NCBI GenBank assembly: GCA_015487975.1
Contig: WFOS01000034.1
Coordinates: 1 to 55,103, forward strand
DNA: 55,103 nt
Source of the DNA: Ardenticatena sp.
GTDB taxonomy: Bacteria; Chloroflexota; Anaerolineae; Ardenticatenales; Ardenticatenaceae
Direction: 5' to 3'
The position numbers and the translations under genes were made by a program. The first letter of the stretch is position 1; the number at the start of each line of letters is the position of its first letter. Below are positions 25,963 to 35,165 of this stretch, piece after piece. The notes beneath the pieces are model-generated. The model saw nothing but the letters and a program-made list of their open reading frames with translations. It was not told where the DNA came from and searched no databases.

Positions 25963-27231
25963 CTAGGTATTTTGGCGACTCTTGCTTTCTTGCCAAAACA
26001 ACTCCAGCACAGTGGCTTCGACGCTTTCGGTTTCATGCGTCAGGCTGGCGGCAAGTGCTGCCAGGTTCACCCATTCGGGGCCTGTCAGCAGGCCGTAAAT
26101 ATCGTGCAGATGGCGTAAACGTGCTGGTTTGAGCACGTCGAAGATAGGAGTTCCTTCGAAAATAGTGTGCGGCCATATGCGGGCCTGTAAGGTGTGCAGA
26201 AGGGCTGGTAAGCGTGCACCGCCGCCATACAACCAAACACGCGAGGGGAGGGGTTCTTTGCCCGCGATGGCGCGCAATGCGTCTTGGAAGGCGTTGAGCC
26301 ACGGGATGAGAGCCTGTGGCAAGGCATGCTCGATGGCGGCGCGGCCTTCTGGCGAACCGAAGCCGTGCATGTAGCGGTCGAATGCTGCCCAGGCGGCGCG
26401 TGGCGGCAGCGGGCGAGGCCATTTCATTGTGGTGGCAATCTGTTTCAACCCGATGGGGAACGTGGAGAAGGCGGTCACGCGCCGTTGTTCCACCAGGGCA
26501 ACGTCGGTATGCTGCACGCCGATGTCCACAAGCACTGTGTCGGAAAAAGGTTGCTGCGCAGCAACAACGTGTGGCGCGGCTTTCACCGCTTCCAGTTCCA
26601 GTCCGGCGCGGGCCAGGATTTCTTCGAGTGTGTCGAGGCCGGTGGATGGCCAGATCCAGGCGGTCAGCGCGAGGACCACAGTTGTGCCTGTGCGCCCGCC
26701 CAGTCGCTGGACGGGGAGCAGGTCGAGCAGAAGCCCGACGATCTCGGCGTCGAAGATTGCGTAGCGTACCTGTGTTTTCATGCTTTCGGTGCGTGCGTAG
26801 GCGTTGATTTTAGCGTGGAGACGCGTAATGAGCGGATGCAATTCCGCGGTGTCGAAGAAAGTGGCGGGGGCACTCCGTGTCTGTTTTTGGACGAAAAGGT
26901 TTCCTTTGAGCCATACCCCACTGACGATCGTTTGCCCGTAGTCGGCAACGATGGTTTGGTGGGTGAGGCTGTTGGCGTGGTGTTCGGCGGTGGTGAGCGC
27001 CTGGTCGGCAAGTCTGGATACGCTTTCGGCGGAAGGTGGTGTGCCTTCCGCCAGAAGAGCGGCATTGCCGAGGGCAGTGCCGTGCCCCAGCACCAACGTT
27101 CCTTCTGGTGTCGAGGAGACCAACAGTGCACGCGCGCCGCTCGAACCAAAGTCGAGCAGCGCGCGGCGGTTGGAGTGCGTGTTGTGTGGAGTGGCGGCTT
27201 TGATGCGCCGCAGATCTTCTTGGTCAGCCAC
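25963..27231 (-). CDS. FtsA/actin-like ATPase
   Basis: A 422-residue ASKHA-fold protein. Phosphate-1 motif LLDFGSSGARALLVS near the N-terminus, phosphate-2 TVLVDIGVQHTDVALVE in the middle, and adenosine motif VWLYGGGARLPALL near residue 350. It resembles FtsA/PilM-type proteins, but no clear C-terminal amphipathic FtsA tail is seen. A GTG at 27231, overlapping the last 8 bases of alaS, is the likeliest start (GGAAGAG about 13 bases upstream). Together with the next membrane protein it may form a membrane-tethered filament pair, by analogy with PilM-PilN; this is inference. Confidence 0.68.
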   Translation of the reverse strand: MADQEDLRRIKAATPHNTHSNRRALLDFGSSGARALLVSSTPEGTLVLGHGTALGNAALLAEGTPPSAESVSRLADQALTTAEHHANSLTHQTIVADYGQTIVSGVWLKGNLFVQKQTRSAPATFFDTAELHPLITRLHAKINAYARTESMKTQVRYAIFDAEIVGLLLDLLPVQRLGGRTGTTVVLALTAWIWPSTGLDTLEEILARAGLELEAVKAAPHVVAAQQPFSDTVLVDIGVQHTDVALVEQRRVTAFSTFPIGLKQIATTMKWPRPLPPRAAWAAFDRYMHGFGSPEGRAAIEHALPQALIPWLNAFQDALRAIAGKEPLPSRVWLYGGGARLPALLHTLQARIWPHTIFEGTPIFDVLKPARLRHLHDIYGLLTGPEWVNLAALAASLTHETESVEATVLELFWQESKSRQNT

Positions 27232-29887
27232 GATGTTTGCGAATCTCTTCCGGTACATTGGCAAGGGCTTCGCTGAGTTTCTCCGCGAAGCGACCACCCG
27301 CTTGTGCCATGGTTGGGCGGCCACCACCGCCACCCCCAATGTATGTCCCCAGGGCTTTCACCAGCTGCCCGGCGTGCAGGTTTTCGCGTTCCACCAGGTC
27401 TTTGCTGATCGTCGTCAGAATGACAGGCTTTTCGTTGACGATTGCCCCCAACACAATGACCGCTGAGGGAATCTTTTCGCGCAGACGGTCGGCAAGGTCG
27501 CGCATATATTCGATAGTGGGAGCGTCCACTTGAGTCGCGAGCACCGGAATACCGTCCACGTCAACCACACGCGCAGCGAGTTCGCTCACCTGAGCCGCAG
27601 CGAGTTTGCGGCGCAGGTCGGCGATCGTTTTTTCCTGCTCGCGCAGCTGCGCTTGAATCTTTTCAATGCGTTGGGGCAGTTGCTCACTGGGCGTGTTGAG
27701 TGTGGCGGCGATGTCGTCCCACGTATTGAGCCGTTCGCGGATGTATTCGGCGGCTTTGCGGCCAGTGAGCGCGACGATGCGGCGCACGCCAGCGGAGATG
27801 CTGCTTTCGGATGTGATGATGAAGGGGCCGATTTGCCCTGTGCGTTCGACGTGTGTACCACCACACAACTCGCGCGAGTACCAGGCACGGGTGTGTGGAT
27901 CTTCGATGCTGACCATGCGCACAGTTTCGCCGTACTTTTCGCCGAACAAGGCGATCGCCCCCGCATCGAGGGCTTCTTCCAGGGGCATGTATTGCCAGTC
28001 CACGACTTCATCGGCCATGATGTTGGCCAGCACTTCCTGCTCGATGCGTTGCAATTCTTCGCGTGTGACGGGTTGCAGATGGACGAAGTCGAAGCGCAGA
28101 TACTCGGGCGCTACCAGCGAGCCGCGCTGTTCGGCATGTTCGCCCAGCACGTTGCGCAGGGCACGGTGCAGCAGGTGCGTGGCGGTGTGATTGCGCATGA
28201 TGTCCCAGCGGCGTTCCACGTCGATGCTGGCATACGCCAGGTCGCCGACGTTGATGGCGCCAGCGACGACCGTGCCCAGGTGCACCCAGAGGTCGGAGCG
28301 GGCACGACGCACGTCGTGCACCAGCACGCGCCCATAGTCGGTTTCGATGACGCCGGTATCGGCGACTTGCCCACCACCTTCGGCATAGAAGGGCGTTTCG
28401 CTCAGCACCAGTTCCACTTCGTCGCCTTCGGCAGCGGTTTGCACGGCTTGACCATCTTTCATAAGAAAGAGGATGTAGGTTTCGACATTGGTCAGGCGTT
28501 GATAGTCGTAGCCCACGAATTGCGTGGCGGGCAGGTCGACCGTGCGGTAGCGTTCCACAAGTTCATCGACGTCGAAGGTTTCGTGGGCACGTGCACGGGC
28601 ACGTTGCTCGGCCATGGCGCGGTCGAACCCAGCGCGATCGATGGTGAAACCGCGCTCCTCGGCAATCTGGCGCGTCAGGTCGTAGGGGAAGCCATAGGTA
28701 TCGTACAGGCGGAACGCTTCTTCGCCTGGAATCACGCGCGTCCCTTGCGCTTCGAGATCGGCAAGCAACGCTTCGAGCCGTGCCAGCCCGTTATCGAGCG
28801 TTTGGCGGAAGCGTTCTTCTTCCTGCGCCACCACTTCGAGAATGAAGTCACGTTTTTCGGTGAGTTCGGTGTAGTGCTCCCCGTATTCGTGGACGACGGT
28901 GTCGGCGAGATCGGCCATGAAAGGTTTCTCGAAGCCGATTTGCTTGCCGTAGCGTATGGCACGGCGCATGATGTGCCGCAATACGTAGTTGCGCCCGCTG
29001 TTGCCGGGCAAAACACCATCACCGATGAGGAAAGTGGTGGCACGGATGTGGTCGGCGATGGCACGATAACCAATGATGTGGGCTTCACGTTCGGCATCGC
29101 TGTGCCCCAGCAGGGCCTGAATGCGGCTGATGATGGGCATGAAGAGGTCGGTTTCGTAGTTGTTGGTTTTGCCCTGCACCACAGAGGTGATGCGTTCCAG
29201 CCCCATACCTGTATCGATGGATGGTTTGGGCAGTGGCTTGAGCGTACCGTCTAGGCTACGGTCGTACTGCATGAAGACGAGGTTCCAGAGTTCCAGGTAG
29301 CGGTCATCACGGTTGACGCCTTCAGGCGTCATTTCTTCGATGGGGCCCCAGTAGTAGTGGATTTCCGAACAGGGGCCACATGGGCCGGTTTCGCCCATTT
29401 GCCAGAAGTTTTCTTCTTTGCCGAATCGCAAGATGCGTTCGGGCGGTACGTGGCGGGTCCAGTATTCAAAGGCTTCATCGTCATCCAGGTAAATGGTGAC
29501 CCAGAGGCGGTTTTTGTCGAGTTGCAGGACATTGGTCAGAAAGTCCCACGCATATTCGATGGCTTCTTCTTTGAAGTAATCACCAAAACTGAAATTCCCC
29601 AGCATCTCGAAGAAGGTGTGATGGCGCGGCGATGGCCCCACGTTTTCGAGGTCGTTATGCTTGCCGGAAACACGCATGCATTTTTGTGCGGATGTGGCGC
29701 GGGTGTAAGGGCGTTTTTCAAGCCCCAGGAAAACATCTTTGAATTGGTTCATCCCAGCATTGGTAAAGAGCAACGTTGGGTCGTTCGCTGGTACAAGGGA
29801 TGAGCTTGGGACGATTTCGTGCCCATGGTTTTTGAAATAGTCGAGAAACGCTTGCCGAATGTCGTGGCTGGTTTTCGGAACGCTCAT
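27224..29887 (-). CDS. alaS: alanyl-tRNA synthetase
   Basis: An 887-residue class II synthetase charging tRNA-Ala. Visible parts: motif 1 region PSSSLVPANDPTLLFTNAGM, the motif 2 segment with YTRATSAQKCMRVSGKHNDLENVG, the editing-domain zinc motifs HTATHLLH and CGGTH, and the C-terminal Gly-rich C-Ala end (GGGGGGRPTMAQAGG). Full length. The ATG at 29887 has AGGTGA upstream; an in-frame start 93 bases earlier overlaps the promoter. First gene of a five-gene operon reaching mltG. Confidence 0.97.
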   Translation of the reverse strand: MSVPKTSHDIRQAFLDYFKNHGHEIVPSSSLVPANDPTLLFTNAGMNQFKDVFLGLEKRPYTRATSAQKCMRVSGKHNDLENVGPSPRHHTFFEMLGNFSFGDYFKEEAIEYAWDFLTNVLQLDKNRLWVTIYLDDDEAFEYWTRHVPPERILRFGKEENFWQMGETGPCGPCSEIHYYWGPIEEMTPEGVNRDDRYLELWNLVFMQYDRSLDGTLKPLPKPSIDTGMGLERITSVVQGKTNNYETDLFMPIISRIQALLGHSDAEREAHIIGYRAIADHIRATTFLIGDGVLPGNSGRNYVLRHIMRRAIRYGKQIGFEKPFMADLADTVVHEYGEHYTELTEKRDFILEVVAQEEERFRQTLDNGLARLEALLADLEAQGTRVIPGEEAFRLYDTYGFPYDLTRQIAEERGFTIDRAGFDRAMAEQRARARAHETFDVDELVERYRTVDLPATQFVGYDYQRLTNVETYILFLMKDGQAVQTAAEGDEVELVLSETPFYAEGGGQVADTGVIETDYGRVLVHDVRRARSDLWVHLGTVVAGAINVGDLAYASIDVERRWDIMRNHTATHLLHRALRNVLGEHAEQRGSLVAPEYLRFDFVHLQPVTREELQRIEQEVLANIMADEVVDWQYMPLEEALDAGAIALFGEKYGETVRMVSIEDPHTRAWYSRELCGGTHVERTGQIGPFIITSESSISAGVRRIVALTGRKAAEYIRERLNTWDDIAATLNTPSEQLPQRIEKIQAQLREQEKTIADLRRKLAAAQVSELAARVVDVDGIPVLATQVDAPTIEYMRDLADRLREKIPSAVIVLGAIVNEKPVILTTISKDLVERENLHAGQLVKALGTYIGGGGGGRPTMAQAGGRFAEKLSEALANVPEEIRKHRG

Positions 29888-29951
29888 AGTTTCACCTGCG
29901 TGTTGTCTCTTCGTTCGAGAGGTTTTTTTAGGAAATGGGAAAAGCGCCACG

Positions 29952-29980
29952 ATTGTAGAAGCAATGGGCGGAGATGGCAA
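29952..29980 (-). promoter_or_regulatory. promoter for the alaS-mltG operon
   Basis: Minus strand: TTGCCA (29980-29975), 17 bases, TACAAT (29957-29952). Confidence 0.7.
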
Positions 29981-30012
29981 GATGGGGGAGGGGAGATTGG
30001 CAATTGAGAGGA

Positions 30013-30041
30013 GGGGGGCGGTGCATTCGTGAATGCCCCCC
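30013..30041. terminator. hairpin after hutH
   Basis: GGGGGG..GCATTC-GT-GAATGCCCCCC, just beyond the hutH stop. On the minus strand it is not followed by a T run, so it may stop transcription weakly or protect the mRNA end. Confidence 0.45.
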
Positions 30042-30047
30042 TTTTGC

Positions 30048-31577
30048 CTAGTGCAACGGCCCCACGACCGCTTCTACCGCACGGCGCAGAGAGCCGTCCA
30101 CGATCATCTTGCGTGCGGCTTCGATATCGGGCGTCATGATGCGGTCACGGTCGAGTGGGGGAATGCGAGTGCGCAACATGTCCAGCGCGGCTTCGACGCC
30201 GGGCCCCGGTTCGAGGGGCTTATGGAAGTCAAGTGCCTGGGCGGCGTTGACGAGTTCGATGGCAATGACCCAGCGGGCATTTTCCAGCACCATGCGTGCC
30301 TGGCGGGCGGCGGTGGTGCCCATCGAGACGTGGTCTTCCTGGTTGGCACTGGTGGGAATGGAGTCGACTGAGGCGGGGTGTGCCAGCACTTTGTTCTCGG
30401 ACACGAGGCTTGCAGCGGTGTATTGCGAAATCATCAAGCCGGAGTTGAGGCCCCCCTGGCGGGCGAGAAAGGCTGGCAAGCCAGAAAGCGCCGGGTCGAG
30501 CATGTATTCGATGCGACGTTCGCTGATATTGGCGAGTTCGGCAATGGCCATTTTGGCGTAGTCCATGGCGAGCGCCACCGGTTGGCCGTGGAAGTTGCCC
30601 GCGGAGATGACGTCATCGTCCTCGGCGAAAATGAGCGGGTTGTCGGTTACACTGTTGATTTCACGTTCGAGAGTGTCGGCAACGTGGGCAAGTGCATCGC
30701 GGCTGGCACCATGCACCTGGGGGATGCAGCGCAGTGAATAGGCATCTTGCACTTTGTCGCAGTTTTCATGTGATTTGTGGATGGGGCTGTTGGCGCCAAG
30801 TTTGCGCACGTTTTCCGCGACCAGTGCCGCGCCGGGGTGCGGACGCACACGCACCACACGCGGGTCGAAGGGGCGCAGGCTCCCTTTCAGCGCTTCGAGG
30901 CTCATGGCACCGGCAATATCGGCGATGGTGCATAGTTCGAATGCGTCATGTACGGTCAGCACGCCAATGGCGGTCATGGCCTGCGTGCCGTTGACCAGCG
31001 CCAGCCCTTCTTTGGCTTCCAGTACGATAGGCGACAAACCGGCAGCATGCAGCGCTTCATCACCGCGCAACGTGCGCCCCTGGTATTCAGCCTGCCCCTC
31101 GCCGATGATAGGCAGGCACATGTGCGCCAGAGGCGCAAGGTCGCCGCTGGCACCAACAGAGCCTTGCGAGGGAACGATGGGGTGCACGCCTCGGTTCAGC
31201 ATGGCGAGCAGCAGGTCGAGCACTTCTTCACGGATACCGCTATGCCCTAACGCAAGGCTTTGGGCACGCAGAAGCATCATCGCGCGGACGACTTCGGTGG
31301 GGAAGGGCTCACCGACGCCCATGGCGTGCGAAAGCAAAAGATTGCGTTGAAGCAGGCGCGTGTCTTCGGGACTGATGCGCACCTGGGCGAACTTCCCAAA
31401 GCCAGTGGTGACGCCGTACACCACACGCTCTTCCGCAAGGACGTGTTCGATGTAGCGTCGAGCGGCACGCACCTGATTGCGGGCGATGTCGTCCAATGCA
31501 ACGGGGGCGCGATGGCGGGCAACACGCACCACGTCTTCGATCGTGAGTGGTTGGCCAACAAGAATTGTCGCAGACAC
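30048..31577 (-). CDS. hutH: histidine ammonia-lyase
   Basis: A 509-residue enzyme that removes ammonia from histidine to give urocanate. The ASG triplet at 143-145 (GSVGASGDLAPLAH) forms the MIO cofactor, at the expected place. YGVTTGFGKFA near the N-terminus holds the catalytic Tyr, and HKSHENCDKVQDAYSLRCIPQVHG matches HutH rather than Phe/Tyr lyases. The GTG at 31577 is chosen for AAAGGAGACAAGG just upstream; the in-frame ATG at 31619 has no ribosome site. No other hut gene is in the window. It lies 87 bases after the HlyD-like gene and may share its transcript. Confidence 0.92.
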   Translation of the reverse strand: MSATILVGQPLTIEDVVRVARHRAPVALDDIARNQVRAARRYIEHVLAEERVVYGVTTGFGKFAQVRISPEDTRLLQRNLLLSHAMGVGEPFPTEVVRAMMLLRAQSLALGHSGIREEVLDLLLAMLNRGVHPIVPSQGSVGASGDLAPLAHMCLPIIGEGQAEYQGRTLRGDEALHAAGLSPIVLEAKEGLALVNGTQAMTAIGVLTVHDAFELCTIADIAGAMSLEALKGSLRPFDPRVVRVRPHPGAALVAENVRKLGANSPIHKSHENCDKVQDAYSLRCIPQVHGASRDALAHVADTLEREINSVTDNPLIFAEDDDVISAGNFHGQPVALAMDYAKMAIAELANISERRIEYMLDPALSGLPAFLARQGGLNSGLMISQYTAASLVSENKVLAHPASVDSIPTSANQEDHVSMGTTAARQARMVLENARWVIAIELVNAAQALDFHKPLEPGPGVEAALDMLRTRIPPLDRDRIMTPDIEAARKMIVDGSLRRAVEAVVGPLH

Positions 31578-31664
31578 CCTTGTCTCCTTTCGTTGGTCTT
31601 TGCCGTCGATGGCAACCATCTATTCAACTGCAAAGTGGGGGTGTGGGCAAGTGTGAAGCGCCGC

Positions 31665-32846
31665 TCAGTCAGGTGGTTCGAGAAAAATGCGGTCGCCTTC
31701 CTCGAGCCCTTCGACAACCTCAACCGAAACGCCGTTGTCGGTTCCAAGGCGCACACGCACCATTTCGACGGTACGTCCATTCAATCGGTACACAAAGGTG
31801 TCTGGGCCGGCATACTGCACAGCCGCCAGAGGAATGAACAGCACGTTGCGCAAGGTTTCGGTGGCGATGGTGATCGTCGCGTTCATGCCGGGGCGCACGG
31901 GATGGGTGTCGGGAGCAGTGAAGGCGATGATGATGTCGTACAGCGTGCTTCCACGTTGCGCGGATGGCGCAGGGGCAATGTGTTCGACTGTGCCAGTGAG
32001 TGGGATGCTTGGGAACGCATCGAAGCGGATGTCGGCTTGTTGCCCGATGTGGAGACGGTTGATGTCTTGTTCGTCCACCTGGGCGACCAGACGGGTGGTG
32101 GTGGGATCGGCGAAGGTGAAGATAGGTTGACCAGTGCCCACGAACGCCGCGGGCTGTGCCAGTTGTTCCAGCACAATGCCATCGAAGGGAGCGTACAGAC
32201 TGGCTGCTGCAAGGGCTTGTTCAGCCAATTCGAGCCGAATACGTGCCTGTTCCACCTGTGCTTCGAGGCGGCGTCGGGTTTCGGGCGGTGCGCCGTCGAG
32301 CAGGCGATTGAGTGCGGCACGGGCTTCCAGCAGGCTGGCATAGGCGCTTTCGCGGGCGATGGCCGCATCGTCGCGTTCGTCTTCGTCAGTGGCATTTTCG
32401 TAGCGTTGGGCGGCGACTTCGTAAGCGAGCTCTGCCTGCCGCACACGCGCTTGCGCGGCTTCGATCTCGGCGCTGGTGCCGCCTGAAATGGCTTCGTCGA
32501 GTGTCGCTCGGGCGGCTTCGAGGGCGGCAGCGGCTTCATCACGGCGCAGGCGCAGTTCGGTGGTGTCCAATTGTGCCAGCACCGTGCCTGCCGAAACGAT
32601 GTCGCCGGGCTGGACGGTCACGGTTATCAGCCGCCCACTTGTCGGAAACGCGAGGGGGACGCTGTGCAGCATCTGCACCTGCCCGAGCGCTTCGACCGTG
32701 ATGGGCAAATCACCCCGTTGGACGATGGTGGTGGCGGTGTTAGGTGTGGTGCGTATACGCCAGCCCCACACGGTGACGATGCCCAGGGCGATGAGTGCTC
32801 CGATGCCGATGAAACGACGCCAGGTCGAAACAGAGAGGCGGTTCAT
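31665..32846 (-). CDS. HlyD/RND-type periplasmic adaptor protein
   Basis: A 393-residue membrane-fusion protein. One N-terminal helix (11-29) anchors it. A split lipoyl/barrel-sandwich domain surrounds a coiled coil of about 120 residues (95-220), then beta-barrel (ATITIATETLRNVLFIPLAAV) and membrane-proximal domains (VRLGTDNGVSVEVVEGLEEGDRIFLEPPD). Such adaptors serve RND or MacB-type pumps, but no pump gene is adjacent. Its start overlaps the stop of a LysM lipoprotein gene (ATGA). Confidence 0.88.
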   Translation of the reverse strand: MNRLSVSTWRRFIGIGALIALGIVTVWGWRIRTTPNTATTIVQRGDLPITVEALGQVQMLHSVPLAFPTSGRLITVTVQPGDIVSAGTVLAQLDTTELRLRRDEAAAALEAARATLDEAISGGTSAEIEAAQARVRQAELAYEVAAQRYENATDEDERDDAAIARESAYASLLEARAALNRLLDGAPPETRRRLEAQVEQARIRLELAEQALAAASLYAPFDGIVLEQLAQPAAFVGTGQPIFTFADPTTTRLVAQVDEQDINRLHIGQQADIRFDAFPSIPLTGTVEHIAPAPSAQRGSTLYDIIIAFTAPDTHPVRPGMNATITIATETLRNVLFIPLAAVQYAGPDTFVYRLNGRTVEMVRVRLGTDNGVSVEVVEGLEEGDRIFLEPPD

Positions 32847-33178
32847 GGACCTGTTTCCGTCTCCTCGATGGGAATCAACAGTTCTTGGCCGATTTGAATC
32901 CAGTCAGGGTTTTCCAGATTGGGATTGGCGGCGATGATGGTTTGCACGGTTGTTCCGTAGCGTTCGGCAATGCTGAGCAACGTATCACCTTCCTGGACGA
33001 TGTAGCGCACCACGCGGGGTGTGGGGGTGGGTGGCGGAAGTGGAATTGTGCTGGTTGGTGGTGCAATGGCTGTTGTGATAGGGATGGGCGTTGCGATTGG
33101 ACGTGCGGCACTGTTCAAAGCACCACATGCCGTCGCGACGATGGGGAAGACGAGCAGGATATGGACGACGCGGGGCAT
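32843..33178 (-). CDS. LysM-domain lipoprotein
   Basis: A 111-residue exported protein. Signal peptide 1-17 with lipobox VATAC (C18). A Pro/Thr/Ile-rich linker (25-58) leads to one LysM domain (YIVQEGDTLLSIAERYGTT...NPNLENPDWIQIGQELLIP, about 59-105), which binds peptidoglycan or related glycans. AGGTG lies 9 bases before the ATG. A GTG three codons earlier leaves no spacing from the ribosome site. It is coupled by ATGA to the HlyD-like gene, an unusual pairing. Confidence 0.85.
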   Translation of the reverse strand: MPRVVHILLVFPIVATACGALNSAARPIATPIPITTAIAPPTSTIPLPPPTPTPRVVRYIVQEGDTLLSIAERYGTTVQTIIAANPNLENPDWIQIGQELLIPIEETETGP

Positions 33179-33214
33179 ACAGCACACCTCCGGGATGAAT
33201 TCGCGTTGTGGTGC

Positions 33215-33243
33215 ATTGTACGGAAGGTCTGCTCGAGGGGCAA
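33215..33243 (-). promoter_or_regulatory. promoter for the LysM-HlyD operon
   Basis: Minus strand: TTGCCC (33243-33238), 17 bases, TACAAT (33220-33215). Confidence 0.65.
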
Positions 33244-33293
33244 AATTGCATATCGATTTCTTGATGCACGACGGTGTGAGAGAGCAGCGGCAA

Positions 33294-33322
33294 TTGCTGG
33301 CTTTTCGTGCTCATGCTAGACT
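33294..33322 (+). promoter_or_regulatory. promoter for the adenosine deaminase-pgeF operon
   Basis: TTGCTG (33294-33299), 17 bases, TAGACT (33317-33322) with TGC before the -10. Confidence 0.65.
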
Positions 33323-33378
33323 CGCCAACCCTTTTTGGCCTGAGCGAGGACCCTATTGAAGTGACAAGGAGGCGCGAG

Positions 33379-34395
33379 ATGTTGGATATCGAGACCATTC
33401 GGGCATTGCCAAAAGCCGAATTGCATGTACACCTGGATACGTGTGTGCGGGTAGAAACAGCGCGTGAACTGGCACGCAGATACGACATTGATTTGCCCGA
33501 GCCACTGGAAATGTTCATGATAGCCCCACCGCGCTGTGCCGACCTGGCTGATTTTCTGCGGCGGGTTGACCCACAATTGGCTGTCCTGCAAACCGAGGAG
33601 GCGTTGGAACGTGTGGCATACGAGTTGGTCGAATCGTGGGCGCAAGATGGGGTTGTGTATGGTGAAGTGCGCTACGCACCGCAACTTTGCACTCGCGAAG
33701 GGCTGAGCATGGATGCTGTTGTCGAAGCAGTCGCGCGCGGCTTGAAAGCAGGTGCGGCCGATTTTGGGGTGACCGTGGGGCAAATTCTCTGTTGCTTGCG
33801 CCACGAGCCGCCCGATGTGAGCGAACAGGTAGCACGCCTAGCCATTCGGCATCGGGACCGTGGCGAGACCCTGGTGATTGGGCTGGACCTTGCTGCGGAC
33901 GAAGCCCGCTACCCTGGTGCGCCGCATCGCAAAGCGTTCGACCTGGCACGCGAAGCCGATTTGCCGCGCACTGTGCACGCGGGCGAAGCCGCTGGACCCG
34001 AAAGTGTGCGCGAGGCGTTGGATGTGCTTGGCGCTCAGCGCATTGGGCATGGCGTGCGCACCGTCGAAGATCCCGATTTGCTGGCACGTGTGCATCGCGA
34101 GGGGGTTTTGCTGGAAATGTGCCCCACCAGCAATGTTCAGACACGAGCGGCTGAAAGTTTGGAAGCGCATCCCATTGACTACTGCTATCGCTTGGGCGTC
34201 AAAGTAAGTGTGAGCACCGATTCACGCACGATTACGCCGACCACCGTATCGCGCGAATATGCGCTGTTGAGCCGTCAATTTGGCTGGGGGGGCGAACATG
34301 TGCGCACAACCACGCGCTACGCCTTGGAAAGCGGCTTTGGCGATGCCGAAGCGCGCCGCGCATTGCTAGACTATGTTATGCAGGTGGTGATATGA
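33379..34395 (+). CDS. add: adenosine deaminase family protein
   Basis: A 338-residue TIM-barrel zinc deaminase converting adenosine to inosine. Metal and substrate residues: H16 and H18 (ELHVHLDT), H200 and E203 (VHAGEA), the RIGHG loop, LEMCPTSN and D281 (STDSR). Two positions differ from classical enzymes: HLDT in place of HLDG, and S282 where a second Asp usually follows D281. Some bacterial members also lack that Asp, so substrate range may differ. AAGGAGG precedes the ATG at 33379. Coupled to pgeF by ATGA. Confidence 0.88.
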   Translation: MLDIETIRALPKAELHVHLDTCVRVETARELARRYDIDLPEPLEMFMIAPPRCADLADFLRRVDPQLAVLQTEEALERVAYELVESWAQDGVVYGEVRYAPQLCTREGLSMDAVVEAVARGLKAGAADFGVTVGQILCCLRHEPPDVSEQVARLAIRHRDRGETLVIGLDLAADEARYPGAPHRKAFDLAREADLPRTVHAGEAAGPESVREALDVLGAQRIGHGVRTVEDPDLLARVHREGVLLEMCPTSNVQTRAAESLEAHPIDYCYRLGVKVSVSTDSRTITPTTVSREYALLSRQFGWGGEHVRTTTRYALESGFGDAEARRALLDYVMQVVI

Positions 34396-35165
34396 GTCTG
34401 GAACGTGTGCTGTTGGGGGGCATTCCCACCTATCGTTTCACACACTTGACGAATGTGCGCCATGCCATTTTCACGCGACATGGAGGCGTCTCGCGCCCGC
34501 CGTTCGATACGCTCAACGTTAGCTGGTCGGTTGGCGATGATGAAGCCGCCGTGCGCGAAAATGTGCGCCGTCTCTACACTGCTGTGGGGATGAACGCCGA
34601 ACGCGCTGTGCGTGTGCGCATGGTCCATGGCACGCGGGTAACGCTCGTTTCTGCCGCTCACGCAGGGCAACGCCTTCCCGACACCGATGGCTTGATGACC
34701 GCAGAACGGGGTTTGCCGCTGGCGATGACGTTTGGGGACTGTCAGCCGATCTTGCTCTACGACCCCGACCATCATGCGGTGGGGCTGGCACATGCGGGCT
34801 GGCGTGGCACGCTGGGGGGGATTGCGTTCTCGTTGGTGCGTGCCATGCAGGTGGCGTTCGGCGCACGCCCCGAACGGTTGCATGCCTTCCTGGGGCCGGC
34901 GATTGGTGCCTGTTGCTACGAAGTGGGTGAAAATGTGGTGCGTGCAGCGCATACCTGGCCTGATGGTGCGTCCTGGTTGCAGAGGCGCGAGGGGCGGGTT
35001 TTCTTGGACTTGTCGGGGACGAACCGCGCCTTGTTGCAAGCGATGGGGGTCCAGCAGATCGAAGAGGCGGCGATGTGTACTGCATGCCGCACGGATGAAT
35101 TTTTTTCGTATCGGCGTGAGAAGCCGGCAACAGGTCGTTTTGGGGTGGTCGTTGAGTTGTCATAA
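34392..35165 (+). CDS. pgeF: PgeF/YfiH multifunctional purine nucleoside enzyme
   Basis: A 257-residue member of the YfiH/LACC1 family, once called polyphenol oxidase or laccase. Studied members phosphorylyse or deaminate purine nucleosides, and the E. coli protein edits peptidoglycan precursors. The metal site is complete: H79 (MVHGTRV), C117 (FGDCQP) and H134 (AHAGWRGT). GAACCYEVG-like GAIGACCYEVG follows. Its ATG overlaps the adenosine deaminase stop, which supports a purine salvage role here. Confidence 0.92.
   Translation: MSLERVLLGGIPTYRFTHLTNVRHAIFTRHGGVSRPPFDTLNVSWSVGDDEAAVRENVRRLYTAVGMNAERAVRVRMVHGTRVTLVSAAHAGQRLPDTDGLMTAERGLPLAMTFGDCQPILLYDPDHHAVGLAHAGWRGTLGGIAFSLVRAMQVAFGARPERLHAFLGPAIGACCYEVGENVVRAAHTWPDGASWLQRREGRVFLDLSGTNRALLQAMGVQQIEEAAMCTACRTDEFFSYRREKPATGRFGVVVELS

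Noticed and set aside
34392..35165. Laccase / multicopper oxidase
   Set aside because: The H-C-H site belongs to the YfiH/LACC1 family, which lacks cupredoxin domains; the coupling with adenosine deaminase favours nucleoside chemistry.
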